This document shows, piece by piece, positions 33,801 through 48,149 of a stretch of 64,000 bases of DNA (within the stretch, counting starts at the first letter, position 1; each line of letters starts with the position of its first letter). Below the pieces are notes generated by a model. It did no database searches. It saw nothing but the letters and a program-made list of their open reading frames with translations, and was not told where the DNA came from. The position numbers and the translations under genes were made by a program. The stretch is from assembly GCA_023525715.1 (NCBI GenBank), contig CM042010.1, forward strand, positions 79,175,894-79,239,893, written 5' to 3'. Origin of the DNA: Cichorium intybus. Lineage: Eukaryota; Streptophyta; Magnoliopsida; Asterales; Asteraceae.

Positions 33801-34778
33801 ACCCATCACAACCCTTCCTATGGTCCATAACCCAGCACAACCCTTTCTATGGTCCATAACCCATCACAACCCTTCATAATTAACCATAACCCATCACAAC
33901 ACTTCATAATGGTCTATAACACATAGCAACATTGAATAATGGTCTATAACACATAGCAACCCTTTCTATGGTCCATAGCCATAACAACCCTTCATAATGG
34001 TCCATAACCCATACAAACCTTCATAATGGTCCATAACCCATCATAACCCTTCATAATGGTCCATAACCCAACACAACCCTTTCTATGGTCCATAATCCAT
34101 CACAACTCTTCATAATTGACCATAACCTATCATAACCCCTCATAATGGTCCATAGCCCATCATAACCCTTCTTAGTGGTCTATAACCCATCAAAACCTTC
34201 ATAATGGTCCATAACCCATCACAACCATTTATAATGCTCCATAACCCATCAAAACCTTTATAGTGGTCCATAACCCATCATAACCCCTTATAATGGTCCA
34301 TAACCCATCACAACCCTTCATAATTGAGCATAACCCATCACAACCCTTCATAATGGTCCATAACCCAACACAACCCTTTCTATGGTCCATAACCCATCAC
34401 AACCCTTCATAATTGACCATAACCTATCATAACCCTTCATAATGGTCAATAACCCATCCTAATCCTTCATAATGGTTCATAACCCATCACAACCTTCATA
34501 ATAGTACGTAACCCAGACAACCCTTCATAATGGTCCATAACCCATCACAGCCTTTCTTATGGTCCATAACCAAACACAACCCTTTTTATGGTCCATAACC
34601 TATCGCAACCCTGTATAATGGTCCATAACCATAACAACCCTTCATAATGGTCCATAACCCATAAAAACCTTCATAATAGTCCATAAACCATCACAACCCT
34701 TCATAATTGACCATAACCCGTCACAACCCTTCATAATTGACCATAACCCATTACAACCCTTCCTATGGTCCATAACCC
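27820..34778. repeat. 30-bp satellite, diverged irregular block 3
   Basis: About 7 kb of tandem 28-31 bp units. A recurring order of variants (TTTCTATGG.. GCATAATGG.. CATACAAACC.. TTCATAATAGTCC.. TTCATAATTGACC) reappears at irregular spacing from under 0.5 kb to about 1.4 kb, for example near 27817, 28688, 29503, 32813 and 33645. The higher-order pattern is present but eroded, and units differ by many substitutions and small indels. Apparent minus-strand open frames (about 60 codons) follow from the 30-bp period. Confidence 0.93.
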
Positions 34779-35498
34779 TTGCTTAGTTCTCCGGCTGCCG
34801 AAGTGTTTTCCGGCTTCTACAACAGTCAATTTCTGGTCTAAAGAGTAAAATCTAACTTCGAATCTTCCTTGATGTTTGATACGAATCTCACAAATCCGCC
34901 AGATCGGGAATTTCAATATTCGACGAAGAAAGGAAGTAAAGGAGGTCTAGGTTCGATTATGAGGAATCGGGCAAAGAGATGCATTAGGAATCATCCCTTT
35001 AATTCCTCTAAGGTTTCTAGAACAAAAACGAGAACTAATTTCTCGTTTGGAGGAGATGTCATTGATGTGTCTGATGAGAACGAGATGAAGAAATTGCAAA
35101 AGAACTTGATTATTTCTTATGATGCGACTGCTCAATCGAGACTGATTTCACAAGGTAATATTTCCAACATTAATTTTAGAACTGACGAGTTAAAATTGGA
35201 AAACGCAAATGGTTGTTTCGATTTAGCTTTGTCTGTTGTCGATAAACTTCCTAAATCGGATAAGAGCTATGTTACAATCGCAAATTATACGTCTGACTGT
35301 ATTCAGTTGAATAGGATACAATCGATTAACATCGGTGTTGATCCTAATCGATTAGCTATTCTAATGCAAAAGTTTAATAGTGATAATAATTCCAATGGCA
35401 AATTGATTCCAAAAAGGGCTGATTCAATGATTAATTTGAGAAATGAAGAACTAGAGTTGTTTATCGCTAATAGTGACCAGCTTATCCCTAATTCTACT
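34779..35498 (+). other. Non-satellite insert of about 720 bp
   Basis: Unique-looking sequence of higher complexity replaces satellite between ..TCCATAACCC and ATACAAACCTTC... No terminal inverted repeat, poly(A) or clear target duplication was found. The flanking satellite phases do not match across it. The content looks like a 5' UTR plus coding exon (see the reading frame at 34872), so it may be filler DNA or a fragment carried by another element. Confidence 0.8.
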
Positions 35499-35693
35499 AT
35501 ACAAACCTTCATAATATTCCATAACCCATCACAACCCTTCATAATTGACCAGAACATGTCACAACCCTTTGTAATGGTCCATAACCCATCACAACTCTTC
35601 ATAATTAACCGTAACCCATCACAACCCTTCATAATGGTCCATAACCCATCGCAACCCTGCATAATGGTTCACAGCCATAACAACCCTTCATAA
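34872..35693 (+). CDS. Unidentified open reading frame, gene fragment fused to satellite
   Basis: I do not recognise this protein. From the ATG at 34872 about 209 codons are specific to the insert: MFDTNLTNPPDREFQYST, a basic stretch (MRNRAKRCIRNH), NFSFGGDVIDVSDENEMKK, LIISYDATAQSRLISQGN, CFDLALSVVDKLPKSD, VDPNRLAILMQKF and LRNEELELFIANSD. It then runs into satellite, where about 65 more codons are only translated repeat (HNPSQPF units), ending with a stop at 35691-35693. Length and residue variety argue that the first part was a real exon. There is no signal peptide, membrane segment or known motif. Upstream, 34782-34838 is also open in this frame, up to a TAA at 34839. Probably a truncated host-gene or transposon-gene piece and unlikely to be functional as fused. 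Confidence 0.45.
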   Translation: MFDTNLTNPPDREFQYSTKKGSKGGLGSIMRNRAKRCIRNHPFNSSKVSRTKTRTNFSFGGDVIDVSDENEMKKLQKNLIISYDATAQSRLISQGNISNINFRTDELKLENANGCFDLALSVVDKLPKSDKSYVTIANYTSDCIQLNRIQSINIGVDPNRLAILMQKFNSDNNSNGKLIPKRADSMINLRNEELELFIANSDQLIPNSTIQTFIIFHNPSQPFIIDQNMSQPFVMVHNPSQLFIINRNPSQPFIMVHNPSQPCIMVHSHNNPS

Positions 35694-38322
35694 CGGTCCA
35701 TAACCTATACAAACCTTCATAATGGTCCACAACCCATCACCACCCTTCATAATGGTCCATAACCAAACACAACCCTTTTTATGGTCCATAACACATCACA
35801 ACTCTTCATAATTGATTATAACCTATCACAACCATTTATAATGGTCCTTAACCTATCATAACCCTTCATAGTGGTCCATAACCCATCAGAACCTTCATAA
35901 TGGTCCATAACTCATCTAAACCCTTTATAATGGTCCATAACCCATCACAACCCTTCATAATTAAGCATAATCCATTACAACCCTTCATAATGGTCCATAA
36001 CCCAGCACAACCATTTCTATGGTCCGTAACCCATGACAACGCTTCATAATTGATCAAAAGCTATCACAACCCTTCATAATCGTCAATAACCCAGCATAAT
36101 TCTTCATAATGGTCCATAACCCATCACAACCCTTTCTAATGGTCTATAATCTTTCACAACCCTTATTTATTGACCATAACCCATCACAACCCTTCATAAT
36201 GGTCCATTACCCAGGACAACCCTTCCTATGGTCCATAACCCATCACAACCCTTCATAATTGACCATAACCTATCACAACCCTTCATAAAGGTCAATAACC
36301 CATCATAATCCTTCATAATGGTTCATAACCCATCACAACATTCATAATAGTACATAACCCATACAACCCTTCATAATAGTCCATAACCTATCACAACCCT
36401 TTCTAATGGTTCATAACCCATAACAACCATTTCTATGGTCCATAAACCATCACAACCCTTCATAATTGAGCATAACCCATCACAACGCTTTGTAATGGTC
36501 CATAACCCATCACAACCCTTCATAATTGACTATAACTTTTCACAACCCTTCATAATGGTCCATAAGCCATCATAACCCTTCATAATGGTCCATAACCCAT
36601 CACAACCTTCATATTGGTCCATAACCCATCACAACTCTTTATAATTGTCCATAAGCGATCACAACCCTTCATAATTAAACATAACCCATCATAACCCTTC
36701 ATAATGGTGCATAACCCAGCACAACCCTTTCTATGGCCTATAACCCATCACAACCCTTCATAATTAACCATAACCTATCACAACCCTTCATAATGGTCAA
36801 TAACCCATCATAATAGTTCGTAATGGTTCATAACCCGTCACAACCTTTATAATAGTACATAACCTATACAACCATTCAAAACGGTCCATAACCCATCACA
36901 TCCCTTTCTAATGGTCAATAACCCATCATAACCCTTTCTATGGTCCATAACCCATCGCAACCCTGCATAATGTTCTATAACGATAACAACCCTTCATAAT
37001 GGTCCATAACCCATACAAACCTTCAAAATAGTCCATAATCCATCACAACCCTTCATAATTAACCATAACCTATCACAACGCTTCATAATGGTCCATAACC
37101 CATTATAACCCTTTATAATGGTCCATAATGCATTACAACCTTCATAATGGTCCGTAACCCATCACAACCCTTTATAATGGTCCATAACCCATCACAAACC
37201 TTCATAATTGAGCATAACCCATCACAACCCTTCATAATGGTCCAAAACCCAGCACAACCCTTTCTATGGTCCATAACCCATCACAACCTTTCATAATTGA
37301 CCAGAACCTATCACAACCCTTCATAATGGTCAATAACCCATCATAATCCTTCAAAATGGTCTATAACCAATCACAACCTTCATAATAGTCCATAACCCAT
37401 ACAACCCATCATAATAGTCCATAACCCATGACAACCATTTCTAATGGTGCATAATCCATCCAACCCTTGATAATTGAACATAACCACTCACAACCCTTCA
37501 TAATGGTCCATAACCCAGCACAACCCTTTCATTGGTTCATAACCCTTCATGACCCTTCATAATTGACCATAACCCATCACAAATGTTCATATGGTCCATA
37601 ACCCAACACAACCCTTTCTATGGTCCATAACCCATCAAAACCCTTCATAATTAACCATAACCCATCACAACCTTTCATAGTGGTGCATAACCCATTGCAA
37701 CCCTACACAATAGTCCATAACCATAACAACCCTTCATAATAGTCCATAACCTATACAACCCTTCATAATGGTCCATAACCTATACAACGCTTCATAATGG
37801 TCCATAACCCATCACAACCCTTAATAATTGACCATAACCCATCACAACCCTTCATAACGTCCAAAACCCAACACAACCCTTTCAATGGTCCATAACCCAT
37901 GCAAACCTTCATAATGGTCCATAACCCATCATAACCTTCATAATAGTACATAACCTATACAACCATTCAAAACGGTCCATAACCCATCACATCCCTTTCT
38001 AATGGTCAATAACTCATCATAACCCTTTCTATGGTCCAAAACCCATCGCAACCCTGCATAATGTTCTATAACCATAACAACCCTTCATAATGGTCTATAA
38101 CCCATACAAACCTTCAAAATAGTCCATAATCCATCACAACCTTTCATAATTAACCATAACCTATCACAACCCTTCATAATGGTCCATAACCCATTATAAA
38201 TGTTTATAATGGTCCATAATGCATTACAACCTTCATAATGGTCCGTAACCCATCACAACCTTTTATAATGGTCCATAACCCGTTACAAACCTTTATAATT
38301 GAGCATAACCCTTCATAATGGT
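35499..38322. repeat. 30-bp satellite, start of the regular higher-order array
   Basis: To about 36.84 kb the units are irregular, like the blocks to the left. From about 36.84 kb the variant order CATTCAAAACGG .. TTTCTAATGGTCA .. TTTCTATGG .. GCATAATGTTCTA sets in and repeats about 1.09 kb later (near 37.96 kb), the first clear higher-order repeat. The SINE interrupts the next one at 38323. Confidence 0.9.
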
Positions 38323-38606
38323 TAACCATCACCCTGATGGCCTAGTGGATAAGGCTTAGGACTCTTTCTCTTCCCCCATAAAGAGGTTCCAAGTTCTAAT
38401 CTCACTCCCTCCCTTTCCCCATAGGGAGTGTTAGGTTTCAATCAGGGGATGGCCACTGGCCACCTCTCTACCCCCGTAGGTGATTGACCCGGACCACCCT
38501 GCTGCCAGGTGTGCGTGGGCCCCGAGGTTGCTTCATCAGGGTCATCCAAAGGATGGGTCGGGTGGGGTCCTCGGTTACCAAAAAAAAAAAAAAAAAAAAA
38601 AAAAAA
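38323..38606 (+). mobile_element. tRNA-derived SINE with poly(A) tail
   Basis: A 284-bp insert ends in 27 A residues (38580-38606). The head is tRNA-like: box A TGGCCTAGTGG (38338-38348) fits the consensus and a weaker box B GTTCTAATCTC lies at 38393-38403, a normal pol III spacing. The body is GC-richer than its surroundings. CCCTTCATAATGGT occurs on both sides (ending 38322, and 38607-38620), consistent with a target duplication, though the satellite itself supplies this motif. It is a short, non-autonomous retroposon moved by LINE enzymes. Confidence 0.82.
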
Positions 38607-41600
38607 CCCTTCATAATGGTCCAAAACCCAACACAATGCTTTCTATGGTCCATAACCCATCACAACCTTTCATAATTGACCAGAACCTATCACAACCCTT
38701 CATAATGGTCAATAACCCATCATAATCCTTCAAAATGGTCTATAACCAATCACAACCTTCATAATAGTCCATAACCCATACAACCCTTCATAATAGTCCA
38801 TAACCCATGACAACCATTTCTAATGGTGCATAATCTATCCAACCCTTGATAATTGAACATAACCACTCACAAACCTTCATAACGGTCCATAACCCAGCAC
38901 AACCCTTTCAATGGTTCATAACCCTTCATATTTGACCATAACCCATCACCAACGTTCATATGGTCCAAAACCCAGCACAACCCTTTCTATGGTCCATAAC
39001 CCATCATAACCCTTCATAATTAACCATAACCCATCACAACCCTTCATAGTGGTCCATAACCCATTGCAACCCTGCATAATAGTCCATAACCATAACAACC
39101 CTTCATAATAGTCCATAACCTATACAACCCTTCATAATGGTCGATAACCTATACAACGCTTCATAATGATCCATAACCCATCACAACCCTTAATAATTGA
39201 CCATAACCCATCACAACCCTTCATAACGTCCAAAACCCAACACAACCCTTTCAATGGTCCATAACCCATGCAAACCTTCATAATGGTCCATAACCCATCA
39301 CAACCTTCATAATAGTACATAACCTATACAACCATTCAAAACGGTCCATAACCCATCACATCCCTTTCTAATGGTCAATAACCCATCATAACCCTTTCTA
39401 TGGTCCAAAACCCATCGCAACCCTGCATAATGTTCTATAACCATAACAACCCTTCATAATGGTCCATAACCCATACAAACCTTCAAAATAGTCCATAATC
39501 CATCACAACCCCTCATAATTAACCATTACCTATCACAACCCTTCATAATGGTCCATAACCCATTATAACCCTTTATAATGGTCCATAATGCATTACAACC
39601 TTCATAATGGTCCGTAACCCATCACAACCCTTTATAATGGTCCATAACCCATTACAAACCTTCATAATTGAGCATAACCCATCACAACCCTTCATAATGG
39701 TCCAAAACCCAACACAACCCTTTCTATGGTCCATAACCCATCACAACCTTTCATAATTGACCAGAACCTATCACAACCCTTTATAATGGTCAATAACCCA
39801 TCATAATCCTTCAAAATGGTCTATAACCAATCACAACCTTCATAATAGTCCATAACCCATACAACCCTTCATAATAGTCCATAACCCATGACAACCATTT
39901 CTAATGGTGCATAATCCATCCAACCCTTGATAATTGAACATAACCACTCACAACCCTTCATAACGGTCCATAACCTAGCACAACCTTTCAATGGTTCATA
40001 ACCCTTCATAATTGACCATAACCCATCACAAACGTTCATATGGTCCATAACCCAGCACAACCCTTTCTATGGTCCATAACCCATCACAACCCTTCATAAT
40101 TAACCATAACCCATCACAACCCTTCATAGTGGTCCATAACCCATTGCAACCCTGCATAATAGTCCATAACCATAACAACCCTTCATAATAGTCCATAACC
40201 TATACAACCCTTCATAATGGTCCATAACCTATACAACGCTTCATAATGGTCCATAACCCATCACAACCCTTAATAATAGACCATAACCCATCACAACCCT
40301 TCATAACGTCCAAAACCCAACACAACCCTTTCAATGGTCCATAACCCATACAAACCTTCATAATGGTCCATAACACATCACAACCTTCAGAATAGTACAT
40401 AACCTATACAACCATTCAAAACGGTCCATAACCCATCACATCCCTTTCTAATGGTCAATAACCCATCATAACCCTTTCTATGGTCCATAACCCATCGCAA
40501 CCCTGCATAATGTTCTATAACCATAACAACCCTTCATAATGGTCCATAACCCATACAAACCTTCAAAATAGTCCATAATCCATCACAACCCTTCATAATT
40601 AACCATAACCTATCACAACCCTTCATAATGGTCCATAACCCATTATAACCCTTTATAATGGTCCATAATGCATTACAACCTTCATAATGGTCCGGAACCC
40701 ATCACAACCCTTTATAATGGTCCATAACCCATCACAAACCTTCATAATTGAGCATAACCCATCACAACCCTTCATAATGGTCCAAAACCCAGCACAACCC
40801 TTTCTATGGTCCATAACCCATCGCAACCTTTCATAATTGACCAGAACCTATCACAACCCTTCATAATGGTCAATAACCCATCATAATCCTTCAAAATGGT
40901 CTATAACCAATCACAACCTTCATAATAGTCCATAACCCATACAGCCCTTCATAATAGTCCATAACCCATGACAACCATTTCTAATGGTGCATAATCCATC
41001 CAACCCTTGATAATTGAACATAACCACTAACAAACCTTCATAACGGTCCATAACCCAGCACAACCCTTTCAATGGTTCATAACCCTTCATAATTGACCAT
41101 AACCCATCACAAACGTTCATATGGTCCATAACCCAGCACAACCCTTTCTATGGTCCATAACCCATCATAACCCTTCATAATTAACCATAACCCATCACAA
41201 CCCTTCATAGTGGTCCATAACCCATTGCAACCCTGCATAATAGTACATAACCTATACAACGCTTCATAATGGTCCATAACCCATCACAACCCTTAATAAT
41301 TGACCATAACCCATCACAACCCTTCATAACGTCCAAAACCCAACACAACCCTTTCAATGGTCCATAACCCATACAAACCTTCATAATGGTCCATAACCCA
41401 TCAAAACCTTCATAATAGTACATAACCTATACAACCATTTAAAACAGTCCATAACCTATCACATCCCTTTCTAATGGTCAATAACCCATCATAACCCTTT
41501 CTATGGTCCATAACCCATCGCAACCCTGCATAATGTTCTATAACCATAACAACCCTTCATAATGGTCCATAACCCATACAAACCTTCAAAATAGTCCATA

Positions 41601-44600
41601 ATCCATCACAACCCTTCATAATTAACCATAACCTATAACAACCATTCATAATGGTCCATAACCCATTATAACCCTTTATAATGGTCCATAATGCATTACA
41701 ACCTTGATAATGGTCCGTAACCCATCACAACCCTTCATAATGGTCCAAAACCCAGCACAACCCTTTCTATGGTCCATAACCCATCACAACCTTTCATAAT
41801 TGACCAGAACCTATCACAACCCTTCATAATGGTCAATAACCCATCATAATCCTTCAAAATGGTCTATAACCAATCACAACCTTCATAATAGTCCATAACC
41901 CATACAACCTTTCATAATAGTCCATAAACCATGACAACCATTTCTAATGGTTCATAATCCATCCAACCCTTGATAATTGAACATAACCACTCACAACCCT
42001 TCATAATGGTCCATAACCCAGCACAACCCTTCAATGGTTCATAACCCTTCATAACCCTTCATAATTGACCATAACCCATCACAAACTTTCATATGGTCCA
42101 TAACCCAGCACAACCCTTTCTATGGTCCATAACCCATCACAACCCTTCATAATTAACCATAACCCATCACAACCCTTCATAGTGGTCCATAACCCATTTC
42201 AACCCTGCATAATAGTCCATAACCATAACAACCCTTCATAATAGTCCATAACCTATACAACCCTCCATAATGGTCCATAACCTATACAACGCTTCATAAT
42301 GGTCCATAACCCATCACAACCCTTAATAATTGACCATAACCCATCATAACCCTTCATAACGTCCAAAACCCAACACAACCCTTTCAATGGTCCATAACCC
42401 ATACAAACCTTCATAATGGTCCATAACCCATCACAACCTTCATAATAGTACATAACCTATACAACCATTCAAACGGTCCATAACCCATCACATCCCTTTC
42501 TAATGGTCAATAACCCATCATAACCCTTTCTATGGTCCAAAACCCATCGCAACCCTTTATAATGTTCTATAACCATAACAACCCTTCATAATGGTCCATA
42601 ACCCATACAAACCTTCAAAATAGTCCATAATCCATCACAACAATTCATAATTAACCATAACCTATCACAACCCTTCATAATGGTCTATAACCCATTATAA
42701 CCCTTTATAATGGTCCATAATGCATTACAACCTTCATAATGGTCCGTAACCCATCACAACCCTTTATAATGGTCGATAACCCATTGCAAACCTTCATAAT
42801 TGAGCATAACCCATCACAACCCTTCATAATGGTCCAAAACCCAGCACAACCCTTTCTATGGTCCATAACCCATCACAACCTTTCATAATTGACCAGAACC
42901 TATCACAACCCTTCATAATGGTCAATAACCCATCATAATCCTTCAAAATGGTCTATAACCAATCACAACCTTCATAATAGTCCATAACCCATACAACCCT
43001 TCATAATAGTCCATAACCCATGACAACCATTTCTAATGGTGCATAATCCATCCAACCCTTGATAATTGAACATAACCACTCACAACCCTTCATAACGGTT
43101 CATAACCCAGCACAACCTTTCAATGGTTCATAACCCTTCATAATTGACCATAACCCATCACAAACGTTCATATGGTCCATAACCCAGCACAACCCTTTCT
43201 ATGGTCCATAACCCATCACAACCCTTCATAATTAACCATAACCTATCACAACCCTTCATAGTGGTCCATAACCCATTGCAACCCTGCATAATAGTCCATA
43301 ACCATTACAACCCTTCATAATAGTCCATAACCTATACAACCCTTCATAATGGTCCATAACCTATACAACGCTTCATAATGGTCCATAACCCATCACAACC
43401 CTTAATAATTGACCATAACCCATCACAACCCTTCATAACGTCCAAAACCCAACACAACCCTTTCAATGGTCCATAACCCATACAACCTTCATAATGGTCC
43501 ATAACCCATCACAACCTTCATAATAGTACATAACCTATACAACCATTCAAAACGGTCCATAACCCATCACATCCCTTTCTAATGGTCAATAACCCATCAT
43601 AACCCTTTCTATGGTCCATAACCCATTGCAACCCTGCATAATGTTCTATAACCATAACAACCCTTCATAATGGTCCATAACCCATACAAACCTTCAAAAT
43701 AGTCCATAATCCATCACAACCCTTCATAATTAACCATAACCTATCACAACCCTTCATAATGGTCCATAACCCATTATAACCCTTTATAATGGTCCATAAT
43801 GCATTACAACCTTCATAATGGTCCGGAACCCATCACAACCCTTTATAATGGTCCATAACCCATCACAAACCTTCATAATTGAGCATAACCCATCACAACC
43901 CTTCATAATGGTCCAAAACCCAACACAACCCTTTCTATGGTCCATAACCCATCACAACCTTTCATAATTGACCAGAACCTATCATAACCCTTCATAATGG
44001 CCAATAACCCATCATAATCCTTCAAAATGGTCTATAACCAATCACAACCTTCATAATAGTCCATAACCCATACAACCCTTCATAATAGTCCATAACCCAT
44101 GACAACCATTTCTAATGGTGCATAACCCATCCAACCCTTGATAATTGAACATAACCACTCACATCCCTTCATAATGGTCCATAACCCAGCACAACCTTTT
44201 CAATGGTTCATAACCCTTCATAATTGACCATAACCCATCACAAACGTTCATATGGTCCATAACCCAGCACAACCCTTTCTATGGTCCATAACCCATCACA
44301 ACCCTTCATAATTGATAACCCATCACAACCCTTCATAGTGGTCCATAACCCATTGCAACCCTGCATAATAGTCCATAACCATAACAACCCTTCATAATAG
44401 TCCATAACCTATACAACCCTTCATAATGGTCCATAACCTATACAACGCTTCATAATGGTCCATAACCCATCACAACCCTTAATAATTGACCATAACCCAT
44501 CACAACCCTTCATAACGTCCAAAACCCAACACAACCCTTTCAATGGTCCATAACCCATACAAACCTTCATAATGGTCCATAACCCATCACAACCTTCATA

Positions 44601-47600
44601 ATAGTACATAACCTATACAACCATTCAAAACGGTCCATAACCTATCACATCCCTTTCTAATGGTCAATAACCCATCATAACCCTTTCTATGGTCCATAAC
44701 CCATCGCAACCCTGCATAATGTTCTATAACCATAACAACCCTTCATAATGGTCCATAACCCATACAAACCTTCAAAATAGTCCATAATCCATCACAACCC
44801 TTCATAATTAACCATAACCTATCACAACCCTTCATAATGGTCCATAACCCTTTATAATGGTCCATAATGCATTACAACCTTGATAATGGTCCGTAACCCA
44901 TCACAACCCTTTATAATGGTCCATAACCCATCACAAACCTTCATAATTGAGCATAACCCATCACAACCCTTCATAATGGTCCAAAACCTAGCACAACCCT
45001 ATCTATGGTCCATAACCCATCGCAACCCTGCATAATGTTCTATAACCATAACAACCCTTCATAATGGTCCATAACCCATACAAACCTTCAAAATAGTCCA
45101 TAATCCATCACAACAATTCATAATTAACCATAACCTATCACAACCCTTCATAATGGTCTATAACCCATTATAACCCTTTATAATGGTCCATAATGCATTA
45201 CAACCTTCATAATGGTCCGTAACCCATCACAACCCTTTATAATGGTCGATAACCCATTGCAAACCTTCATAATTGAGCATAACCCATCACAACCCTTCAT
45301 AATGGTCCAAAACCCAGCACAACCCTTTCTATGGTCCATAACCCATCACAACCCTTCATAATTGATAACCCATCACAACCCTTCATAGTGGTCCATAACC
45401 CATCGCAACCCTGCATAACGTTCTATAACCATAACAACCCTTCATAATGGTCCATAACCCATACAAACCTTCAAAATAGTCCATAATCCATCACAACCCT
45501 TCATAATTAACCATAACCTATAACAACCATTCATAATGGTCCATAACCCATTATAACCCTTTATAATGGTCCATAATGCATTACAACCTTGATAATGGTC
45601 CGTAACCCATCACAACCCTTCATAATGGTCCAAAACCCAGCACAACCCTTTCTATGGTCCATAACCCATCACAACCTTTCATAATTGACCAGAACCTATC
45701 ACAACCCTTCATAATGGTCAATAACCCATCATAATCCTTCAAAATGGTCTATAACCAATCACAACCTTCATAATAGTCCATAACCCATACAACCTTTCAT
45801 AATAGTCCATAAACCATGACAACCATTTCTAATGGTTCATAATCCATCCAACCCTTGATAATTGAACATAACCACTCACAACCCTTCATAATGGTCCATA
45901 ACCCAGCACAACCCTTCAATGGTTCATAACCCTTCATAACCCTTCATAATTGACCATAACCCATCACAAACTTTCATATGGTCCATAACCCAGCACAACC
46001 CTTTCTATGGTCCATAACCCATCACAACCCTTCATAATTAACCATAACCCATCACAACCCTTCATAGTGGTCCATAACCCATTGCAACCCTGCATAATTG
46101 TCCATAACCATAACAACCCTTCATAATAGTCCATAACCTATACAACCCTCCATAATGGTCCATAACCTATACAATGCTTCATAATGGTCCATAACCCATC
46201 ACAACCCTTAATAATTGACCATAACCCATCACAACCCTTCATAACGTCCAAAACCCAACACAACCCTTTCAATGGTCCATAACCCATACAAACCTTCATA
46301 ATGGTCCATAACCCATCACAACCTTCATAATAGTACATAACCTATACAACCATTCAAACGGTCCATAACCCATCACATCCCTTTCTAATGGTCAATAACC
46401 CATCATAACCCTTTCTATGGTCCAAAACCCATCGCAACCCTGCATAATGTTCTATAACCATAACAACCCTTCATAATGGTCCATAACCCATACAAACCTT
46501 CAAAATAGTCCATAATCCATCACAACAATTCATAATTAACCATAACCTATCACAACCCTTCATAATGGTCTATAACCCATTATAACCCTTTATAATGGTC
46601 CATAATGCATTACAACCTTCATAATGGTCCGTAACCCATCACAACCCTTTATAATGGTCGATAACCCATTGCAAACCTTCACAATTGAGCATAACCCATC
46701 ACAACCCTTCATAATGGTCCAAAACCCAGCACAACCCTTTCTATGGTCCATAACCCATCACAACCCTTCATAATTGATAACCCATCACAACCCTTCATAG
46801 TGGTCCATAACCCATCGCAACCCTGCATAATGTTCTATAACCATAACAACCCTTCATAATGGTCCATAACCCATACAAACCTTCAAAATAGTCCATAATC
46901 CATCACAACCCTTCATAATTAACCATAACCTATAACAACCATTCATAATGGTCCATAACCCATTATAACCCTTTATAATGGTCCATAATGCATTACAACC
47001 TTGATAATGGTCCGTAACCCATCACAACCCTTCATAATGGTCCAAAACCCAACACAACCCTTTCTATGGTCCATAACCCATCACAACCTTTCATAATTGA
47101 CCAGAACCTATCACAACCCTTCATAATGGTCAATAACCCATCATAATCCTTCAAAATGGTCTATAACCAATCACAACCTTCATAATAGTCCATAACCCAT
47201 ACAACCTTTCATAATAGTCCATAAACCATGACAACCATTTCTAATGATTCATAATCCATCCAACCCTTGATAATTGAACATAACCACTCACAACCCTTCA
47301 TAATGGTCCATAACCCAGCACAACCCTTCAATGGTTCATAACCCTTCATAACCCTTCATAATTGACCATAAGCCATCACAAACTTTCATATGGTCCATAA
47401 CCCAGCACAACCCTTTCTATGGTCCATAACCCATCACAACCCTTCATAATTAACCATAACCCATCAGAACCCTTCATAGTGGTCCATAACCCATTGCAAC
47501 CCTGCATAATTGTCCATAACCATAACAACCCTTCATAATAGTCCATAACCTATACAACCCTCCATAATGGTCCATAACCTATACAACGCTTCATAATGGT

Positions 47601-48149
47601 CCATAACCTATCACAACCCTTAATAATTGACCATAACCCATCACAACCCTTCATAACGTCCAAAACCCAACACAACCCTTTCAATGGTCCATAACCCATA
47701 CAAACCTTCATAATGGTCCATAACCCATCACAACCTTCATAATAGTACATAACCTATACAACCATTCAAACGGTCCATAACCCATCACATCCCTTTCTAA
47801 TGGTCAATAACCCATCATAACCCTTTCTATGGTCCAAAACCCATCGCAACCCTGCATAATGTTCTATAACCATAACAACCCTTCATAATGGTCCATAACC
47901 CATACAAACCTTCAAAATAGTCCATAATCCATCACAACAATTCATAATTAACCATAACCTATCACAACCCTTCATAATGGTCTATAACCCATTATAACCC
48001 TTTATAATGGTCCATAATGCATTACAACCTTCATAATGGTCCGTAACCCATCACAACCCTTTATAATGGTCGATAACCCATTGCAAACCTTCATAATTGA
48101 GCATAACCCATCACAACCCTTCATAATGGTCCATAACCCATCACAACCC
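38607..48149. repeat. Satellite in about 1.08-kb higher-order repeats
   Basis: About 36 variant 30-bp units form a higher-order repeat of roughly 1,080 bp. A marker (CCTATACAACGCTTCATAAT) appears near 39152, 40231, 41247, 42283, 43361, 44441, 46168, 47580, a spacing of 993-1,085 bp except where larger rearrangement has occurred. Shortened copies (about 40.2-41.2 and 41.2-42.2 kb) have lost blocks of units. Copies differ by scattered substitutions. Confidence 0.92.
45005..48120. repeat. Local 1,412-bp tandem duplication within the satellite
   Basis: Markers repeat at exactly 1,412 bp (45359/46771, 46138/47550). The unit contains a chimeric junction TTCATAATTGATAACCC followed by GCAACCCTGCATAA, not found in the standard order, so it is an out-of-register 1.08-kb repeat that was then duplicated (about 2.2 copies). 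Confidence 0.8.

Noticed and set aside
38331..38403. A functional tRNA gene
   Set aside because: Only the promoter boxes resemble tRNA; a cloverleaf cannot be completed and the sequence ends in poly(A), as in a SINE.
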